Source of the DNA: Pseudevernia furfuracea
Taxonomy: Eukaryota > Ascomycota > Lecanoromycetes > Lecanorales > Parmeliaceae
Length of the DNA: 64,000 bases
Assembly (NCBI GenBank): GCA_022315425.1
Contig: JAIUPT010000038.1
Coordinates: forward strand, 2,037,501-2,101,500
Direction of reading: 5' to 3'
Below, in pieces: positions 57,276-64,000 of this stretch. The translations under genes and the position numbers were made by a program. The stretch's first letter is position 1; each line of letters starts with the position of its first letter. The notes beneath the pieces are model-generated. The model saw only the letters and a program-made list of their open reading frames with translations, searched no databases and was not told the DNA's origin.

Positions 57276-59366
57276 TCAAGTCCCAGGGCTGTCGAGACAG
57301 GAAGCCCTATTTTTGAAAAATTGGTCGTGGGAATTGCTTGTGGTGAGCTGAGCCGTAAGTTTAGGAGGCTGATGCGGATAATTTCGGGAATGGAAATCCC
57401 AAAACTCAGTATCGAATGAGCTCGGCACAGCATATCCGTCTCTAGATGCATAATCCTCGTCAAGGATCTGAGCTGACACGGTAGAAATCACACATCTCGT
57501 ACCCATCCAGTCGTACCGGATGGCGCAGCTTTCGTCCATATTCAATACTAGCAACCTGTCGTCCGTCATTAAGTTTCTAGCCCATCCGGGCATCTCTACC
57601 TCATCTGGAGGTATTGAAACATCCAATACAACTGATGCACCTGACTGCTTGAGTTTCAAAACCCGCACCTTTTGGAACCTGGCCATACGGTATCTTCCGT
57701 CAAGATGAGCAAGCTATTCTGCGGATTTGGACGACTTAACGACTTACATAAACAATATAAGCGTAGTTTTCCTTGTAGTAACTGTTGATTAACGCTGAAA
57801 TGAACTGATTTTCAAAATACTCTGTAGATTGCAACAGTGGGCCATTTCTGTTTGTACCCGAAGCATTGGTCTCCGCTAGGCTTGTCTGTGCTGTGAGAAA
57901 ATTGCCACCCTTCAAGTATTCTGTAACGTTGGCTCCGCTCAGACAAACTGCATTGCTCAAGTCGTAGATTGAGTCAGAGAGAGTGTGGTCACTAATGACT
58001 CGCCAGTCTTGCTATCTGTCCAGATTCTGCATTTTCCAGCTCCGAAGCATAACTACTCAATGTCAAGTACACCTATTCCTCTAGTTGGAAATCTGTTTGC
58101 ACTTCTGCGGTGGTCAGTGCACCGGTATCGCCCGCGAAACCGAAAATTACAGCCGGCCCGATCAACCCGGCCATGAAAAACCATGCAAAATCATCAGCTT
58201 CGGGCCTTTCCGTCAATCATCAGACAGACTTACTGCCGCATCCACAGCGATGAATATAACAGTGATAAGAGTCAGAAGAGCGTTCTGTGCAACCTGGGAA
58301 ACCATCAACACCTTCCGTTTCAGGTCCAAACTTACCGCAAGGGGAAATGCCTTGTATCATGTCTCCGAAACACCGCTAGGAATATCCACAAAGATCTGTT
58401 GACGATGTTTTAGAGTAAGCGTTCCACTGGTATGGATCTACTCACGGCGCCCAAGCCTAAATATATACGTTCCATGTCGGCGCTTGCCCTTTGGAGTGCG
58501 ACGTATATGCTATTAAGAGCCATGAGATCTCGATGCCAATTAGTGATTAGTGTTTTACCGGATGACTGAATACTTACTCCTCATAGCATACATAGTAAGG
58601 TATGCTGGCACTTCATAAGTTGTAAGCTCAGACATAGCGCCCGTAGCGAGGTTATGGCACAGTTGTTTATTGGGCTATCTGTAACATTGCACTGATTGTA
58701 TGCCGAACCCTCACCATCAGTGAAATCGTTGTTAAATGTGTTCATGAATGGTCCCGTCGAACCAAAAGCACCATTCGTATAGTTCGTATAGGAGGCTGCC
58801 AAAAAATGGTCAACAGCCCAAGCCGCCGATGATGATGTATCGAAGGCTGGATCGGAGTTGCTGCCGCACACCGTGGCAACTGGTTTATTACAGGGAAGCA
58901 AGGCCGTGATTGTGAGTGTAAACTCTGCCGAAAGTCCTGACGACGCTGCATAACCCGTCATCATCCCCCCAACTGTTACGATGTCAGTGATTATTTGCCA
59001 TATCGGATAAAAACAGCTTACGCCAGCTTCCATCGGTTGAAACCGTGAAGGTGTATGACGCCACGTCATTTTGAAGCGTAGAATTTGAATTACTGTATGG
59101 CGCAGTACCATTCTGAACAACCCGTTCTGAAATATTTTGCCCATCATCACCCCAGCTCAAGAGCTCTATACCAGAATTGACGGCAAAAGTTCACTTCTAA
59201 CTTATGTTCCTTATGGCATAGGTGCCGGGGTCGATATCAAACGAGCCTGTAGGCATTACTAGTGAGGATGAATAGGTGATAGTGCTCATCGTACAGATCG
59301 ATGGCATGGATGATATCTCGAAAGGGCCGACTACTGTGGATGTCAGCATAAAAGTGGTAGCAGCCA
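57276..59366 (-). CDS. Hypothetical fungal surface/membrane protein, multi-exon (boundaries uncertain)
   Basis: Several open segments on one strand read as one protein of the fungal surface-membrane type. Probable start ATG at 59366 (MAATTFMLTSTVVG). Then SWGDDGQNISERVVQNG; an extracellular part with Cys (VATVCGSNSDPAFDTSSS); YEVPAYLTMYAMR; a membrane helix (NALLTLITVIFIAVDAA); LSNAVCLSGANVTEYLKGG; and a last exon to 57276 (RMARFQKVRVLKLKQSG; CAIRYDWMGTRCVIST). The final splice (donor after TAT at about 57748, acceptor AATAG) joins IVY–LAHLDGRYRM cleanly. Two problems: the first intron would be only 36 nt, and near 58,660 the frame shifts by one base with no credible intron. The gene may therefore be damaged. 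No function recognised. Confidence 0.5.
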
Positions 59367-59548
59367 TTTTAGGCTTTATGAGTAAGGTTTGCTGCCAACC
59401 ATCTTGTGTAGGTCGGTTTGCAAGGAAGCCTTATGAATAAATCGGCAGTAATTGGCAAGAAGAATGTGGGGAAGGACTGATTATAGGATGTGCGAAAATG
59501 TAGAATCGAAGACGTTTTCCCCATAGGTATTTAGAGTGATGCGGCATA

Positions 59549-60362
59549 CTCGTACTATCCAGAAGTGAGCTACCTCGCTTAGTAGCGGCGGAAGGACCCC
59601 CTAAGAAACCTTAGCGGAGAGCTGTGGTTCTGGAATACGGTCTATAGGCGGTTACTTGACTTGTTACGGTACTGGAACGGTTTCTTAGTTTTAGAACTAC
59701 ATAACGATTTTTGAATTATCACGTTTTAAGAAAGGGTTCTGATAGGTATCATATTTTTAAAATATAGATTTTAGTACCGTTGCAAAATAATAACGTTAAA
59801 ATATTGAGAATCAATATAATCTGCTACCGTTGTATATTTGAAATCGTCTAAATACTGTCAAGACATGCCAAGCTTGTCAAGCCAAGTACTCGAAAGTACT
59901 GTGCTCTGAGAAACATCAACGCTTTTGGGCATTTGACTGCAAAAATGAGCGATTTAGACGATTTTCTCGCGGGGGTGACTTCCCCCATGTATGCGCCCAT
60001 AATAGTGAGGGCTGGTGGGGGTGGTGGGGGTGTTGATTGTTGGATAATAGACCCTGTCGGATCACGGGTCATTAGGTGTCGGATAATGTATTCAGTGCTA
60101 ATTGAAAAATACAGCTGACTAATCTAGATTCCGTTAATTTCTGATCACGTTAAAGAGGTTTTAACCGTAACTTTAAATAAACGTTTTAAATCTGTCATTG
60201 CCTTTAGGCAGAAGCAAACTTATTATTAACGTTTATTTTGAAAAACCGTAGAAAAACCGTGTAGTTACCGTTCACGCAACTCATAGCCTTCCGCTAAGGA
60301 ATTTTGGTGAAGTGCCAAGACGCTATCCTTTAGCGTCGTAGCTCACTTCTGGATAGTACGAG
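59549..60362. mobile_element. Non-autonomous TIR element (MITE-like) flanked by TA
   Basis: A perfect 25-bp terminal inverted repeat: the left end begins CTCGTACTATCCAGAAGTG at 59549 and its reverse complement ends at 60362. Both ends are flanked by TA, the target duplication of Tc1/mariner-type elements. The ~814-bp interior is AT-rich, carries subterminal partly inverted 'ccgctaagg/cttagcgg' motifs and has no transposase ORF. Family placement is by TA duplication only. Confidence 0.8.
59841..59964. repeat. Nested 13-bp inverted repeat inside the TIR element
   Basis: aaatcgtctaaat at 59841–59853 and its exact reverse complement at 59952–59964. It may be the ends of a smaller insertion or an internal hairpin. 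Confidence 0.75.
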
Positions 60363-61847
60363 TAGAAACGGCCTAACACAAGAAAAATGAGAACAATCAA
60401 CTCTCCAGACTCCAGTTCCGAAACTTGCAACACCTTGTGACCATACAGCTGATGCACAGCATTAGAGTCTTCTTATTCACTGGACTAACCGTCCCACGCC
60501 GTAGAGTACCGCGGAATTTACAGCGGCATCAGGGATTTTGATGACTTCGAACAACCCGTGCAGGCCAATATTGATAGGTGTCAAGATGATGCGCATCTTA
60601 GGCCGTGAGTAACCCTTCTGCCCAGCTCTCGCAATTTTTCTATACCAATCTATTAGCCATCGCTGCCGTAATTGGAGCCCCATATATAGCCGTCCGTCGT
60701 CATTGGGATGAGGGGAACAAGGGGTCCAATGAAACATCTAGGAACGCGGATGAGGGCCAGGAAAAGGCCAGCAACGACAGCAAACAAGAGGCCCAAACTG
60801 GACAACGAAGCGTCACGGAAATTCTACAAGGACATTCGCGGGAGCTTGCAAAGCTGCGAGACGCAGTGAAATAAGTCAGCCTGGCTTTTTATAACTCCAC
60901 TCATTTCGTCTGACCGTAAAATTTCTACTGGCAGAAATGCGATTAGAATACTGAGTACGGATACGCCATAGTTTGATGTCACGGCGGAAAATTCACTACT
61001 TGTCGCATGTCGCCAAACTCCTCGATATGCTAGCTACGCTGGTTAATGTCACGGTGCTCAGGCTTCAGTTTTTTTGGGTCTTGTTTTCTTTAAATGCTGT
61101 CTAGAGGCACATCTTTGAAGATATAACTTCAAGCCGTAATGACCGAATTATGCAATTCCCCCTTCTATTCGGCGTATTGGCCATCCCCCCTTACACAATG
61201 CGAGCGCAAACCTAGCCCGAGATCCGAGTCTTGGCCTCGTTGTTCAAGAACAACCACACCAGAAGCGCCGTTACCATACGTGGCAGTCTTTCCCAGCTCC
61301 AGACGGCTAGAAAATATCTTACGTCACTTTCGGGCATTTCATCCCAATCCAAATCGCAGCTGTTGGGCTTGAACAGCTCTACCTCACCCTTGCTGTAAGC
61401 GCTTTCATCAGCCGATATGGCTCGCTGACTCCTTCCAACGCGGTAGTTCTCCGCTTGGGGTCATTGAACCTGACGATGTCGTCTCACGAAATGATTCCAT
61501 GGGCAGTTGTGCAGGCGTTTGCGGCTAGGATGTGGGCGCTGACAGATGTGGGGTTCACTCCAGGATATTCTTTGATATTTGTGGGTCCGAGCGGGACCGA
61601 ACTGAGGGCCCCATTGCATGTGAGATGAGAGATCTTGAGGGAAACCCGTCACGGGCTCGAGACCAATACTTTGGCTGGTGGCTTCGTCTTGAACAAAGTA
61701 TTCGGACTTGAATGTAATATAGTCATGCAGGAGTCGTCTTCAATCGGCAACAACCAAAGATGTAGGGGTCAACAGCTCCGGAAGCTGTGCCCGTGATGGC
61801 GCATCATGGCCAGGAAAAGGTGGAATAATGGTGATAATGCCTTCAAT
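60363..61847. other. Intergenic
   Basis: About 1.5 kb. One open frame at 60605–60874 (plus) would encode a short protein with a hydrophobic N-terminus and a polar helical tail, but its first codon is GTG and the start is not supported. Nothing else is recognised. Confidence 0.4.
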
Positions 61848-62361
61848 TCAACGTGGAGGGTTCGGAGGAGGGTCGTTCTCTTGAGCAGGTTTTTGAAACG
61901 GGGTCGAGCTTGTCGTCCAAATCGAGCTGAACTGTTTGCGAACCCACTCTCGAGTCTTGATCCATGTCAGCGTAGTCCTACAACATATGGTCCACGCAGA
62001 GCGTATGGCTTACTCCTTCGAAAGGCTTCACGTCTCTACCTGCCATCTCTCCCCAATCCATGAAGAGAACCCCGTATACCAAAATGCCTACACGGGCAGT
62101 GAGCAACCAGAAATAGTTGGACTTGCCGGAAGAGCACTAACAGAACGAGCTCCCAGAGGCAGCAAGCTTTACAGATTTGGTCCACCAAGGCCGTGAATAC
62201 CGTAGTTTGGCCCGTCGTCTATACCTGCGCTCTAGTCGAAATTCGTGTTTGGGGTGGAGCTTTGTGAAGTCGGGCGGCCATTCTTTTTGGGCTTTGTAGG
62301 GATTGTTGTGAATGGTCTGCTGCGAAGCTTCAGCCAGTCGTCTCAACGTTGACCTAAACAT
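61848..62361 (-). CDS. Small conserved fungal protein, probably mitochondrial membrane
   Basis: Three short exons, 62361–62142, 62087–62014 and 61955–61848, give 133 residues. Introns of 54 and 58 nt (donors GTTAGT and GTAAGC) join in frame as SSFC–ILVYGV and FEG–TREWV. The N-terminus is basic (MFRSTLRRLAEASQQTIHNN). The conserved core WPPDFTKLHPKHEFRLERRY followed by RRRAKLRYSRPWWTK is one I recognise from uncharacterised small ascomycete proteins. A single membrane segment follows (FCILVYGVLFMDWG), then KPFEGTREWVRK and a Pro-rich tail. Basic start plus one membrane helix suggests the mitochondrial inner membrane (inference). The gene is easily missed because each exon is short. Confidence 0.82.
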
Positions 62362-63373
62362 TGTGGCTTGGAGACAAGCTGTTTGAACGGAAGACGTACA
62401 ACTGTGAACACGAGTAGTTGAAGCTGACGGTGGCCGCTAAATTTAGCGTATTCAAAATCCATTTCGTTTCTTGGCATTGGAGTACGGTGTTCCAATGTGA
62501 CCAAACGTTTTTTTTTTTCCTCACCAAATCCAAAATCCAAATCTTCCTAAGCCCATTATACTCAACAATCACACATCCAAATAGTCTCACATGATAAATG
62601 AATAGGGTTCATATAGTGCGCAGTATGAATTGACAGCAAGAATCTTAGCAAGAAAAAGTATTGCGGGGAGCTATTGTGAGACTTATTTGATAGCATCTAT
62701 CAGAATCTTACCGATAACAGCGATCGCTTCCAAATGAAAATACATGATGCATGTCGGTTCGTCTATTTGTCTTACAGAACCCCATTTCTCATACTACAAT
62801 CTTCGGTCAAGCCACGCAAGCAAAACGACACAAGTAACACCTCACGGTCTAGACGATGCTGACAGCCGAGGACAGACTTGCCCGTAGGCGCGCTCAAATA
62901 GCCACCCATCCGGTCGTGATACGGATGAAACTCGAGGTATCTCTCCTGCTTGCAATCACGGAAGACCCCAAGCCCAACATGCAACTCCAGCACCTCGCCA
63001 ATGATAAGATAAAACTTCCGACGAAGAGTAACTTCCAGTACTATTCCTTGTTCTTCTCCATGTTTGTGGTGATGATAGAATGGTAAAATTGAACGAGAGT
63101 AGGCCAATGATTTTTTTTTTTTGAATTAGCGTATGCAGGCTTTCTTCTATGCATCCCATTAGCTCCAACGTTACAAAGCTGCAGCCTCGTCGCATCAGAG
63201 CGATCCTGCATTGACCTAGTCAAATTCTGTGTCTAGCCAGTCAGCGCAAACGCGGTACAAGTATCTTCACCGAAAAAATCCCCCAATGGAACTTCTTCCT
63301 AGATTGTTTCCGTCTTCAAAGATTCATACATAACAAAAAGGAAAGATGATGGGGTGAAGCCCAAGCCCAACAG
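62362..63373. other. Intergenic
   Basis: About 1 kb with T-runs near 62510 and 63110 and no credible gene. It includes the promoter of the small conserved protein. Confidence 0.45.
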
Positions 63374-64000
63374 ATGTCGACTCATACTAGTGAACAAGGG
63401 CTCAGCCAACCTCCAGCGTTGGTGCTGCTGTTGGGCAAAAACAGGGTTGGGAAAATCGACCTTCGCTAGTACAACCACAGGATTGGATATGGAAGTGGGT
63501 TCCAGTCTTAACTCTCGTCCGTCGCCCACTGCCCTGAGAAAACCCTCTCAGCGGGGTTTCTGTCCTGGCCCAGATCGCAATGTACATCAGCGGTGCAAGT
63601 CTCTGCCATCCCACACACGAATGCCTACCTAATCGACACACCCGGCTTCGACGACCCTCAAACAAGCGATACTGACATTCTTCAAAGCATCGCTTCCTGC
63701 CTTGCTGACGTGCACGAAGGTCTCACCTTCACTGACGAACAGGTAAACTTCTCTGGCATCATCTACATCTATCCTATCAAGGAGCTACGCATGACCGGTT
63801 CCGCGATGACATAGCTGACTATGTTCTGGTATCTGAATGGGGAAGAGAAACTTGGCAAAATGATATATTGTATCCCTCTGTTGATACTGAAATATGTTCG
63901 TCTTGATAGCATATTGGAATTTTCGATGCATGGGTCATGGGAATTTTCTCCACGGCGCGCGGATCTAAGAGGGTAAGAATGTGCGAGTCTCCATGCAAAA
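63374..64000 (+). pseudogene. Broken P-loop GTPase (AIG1/septin-like fungal G-domain protein), continues off the window
   Basis: The start ATG at 63374 (MSTHTSEQGLSQPP) leads into a P-loop of the form LLLGKTGLGKSTFAS. A five-A run at 63437–63441 has one A too many, so the frame shifts inside the P-loop. Further on, the G3 region (NAYLIDTPGFDDPQ) and the fungal family motif (GIIYIYPIKELRMTGSA) are clear. An in-frame TAG follows at 63812–63814, where relatives continue. Fungal members are soluble G-domain proteins of unknown role with N-terminal P-loops. The gene looks inactivated by at least two lesions, but an indel in a homopolymer could also be a sequencing error. Confidence 0.75.

Noticed and set aside
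56879..57463. Minus ORF of 194 residues
   Set aside because: It overlaps the last exon of the hypothetical membrane protein in another phase and shows no recognisable motif; not called as a separate gene.
60605..60874. Short plus ORF with a hydrophobic start
   Set aside because: The first codon is GTG, no ATG or upstream exon is supported, and a minus ORF covers the same bases.

Overview
The window is a piece of nuclear genome from a filamentous ascomycete (Pezizomycotina). The evidence is short GT–AG introns of about 50 nt in most genes, fungal-type housekeeping genes (V-ATPase subunit B, frataxin, ribosomal protein eS8, a DOCK-family GEF), fungal secondary-metabolism genes, and a strongly AT-rich island like those left by repeat-induced point mutation (RIP). 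I cannot assign a class or species. No tRNA, rRNA or CRISPR array was recognised.

Left part (1–6.8 kb): the 5' end of a glutamine-rich regulator (minus strand, running off the left edge), an eight-exon V-ATPase B subunit gene (VMA2, plus) and a two-exon frataxin gene (minus).

Accessory, secondary-metabolism-like part (7.2–31.2 kb): an aromatic amino acid ammonia-lyase (PAL/TAL family), an NRPS-like A-T-R carboxylate reductase, a headless highly-reducing PKS remnant (ER-KR-ACP with an in-frame stop), a DUF3431 membrane protein, a 1-kb AT-rich island, an SDR, a LovD-like serine hydrolase, a cytochrome P450, a beheaded alpha/beta hydrolase abutting a second headless PKS remnant in opposite orientation, and a second SDR. 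Lyase plus A-T-R reductase suggests Phe or Tyr to cinnamate or coumarate to the aldehyde or alcohol. The two PKS remnants, each lacking KS-AT-DH, suggest that one or two polyketide clusters decayed and were rearranged here.

Middle (31.2–45.4 kb): a gene-poor stretch with a possible relic of an NLR/STAND N-terminal domain, a membrane-anchored aspartic-protease-like protein lacking one catalytic Asp, a GPI-anchored secreted protein, a decayed anhydro-N-acetylmuramic acid kinase gene, and a head-to-head pair of paralogous low-complexity proteins sharing a C-terminal motif.

Right part (46–64 kb): ribosomal protein eS8, a calcineurin-like phosphoesterase, a hypothetical gene, a 2030-residue intronless DOCK-type GEF, a poorly resolved membrane protein, an ~814-bp TIR element flanked by TA, a three-exon small conserved protein, and a broken P-loop GTPase gene at the edge. 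Exon boundaries were read by hand and checked for frame continuity. Family assignments rest on recognised motifs, not on database searches.
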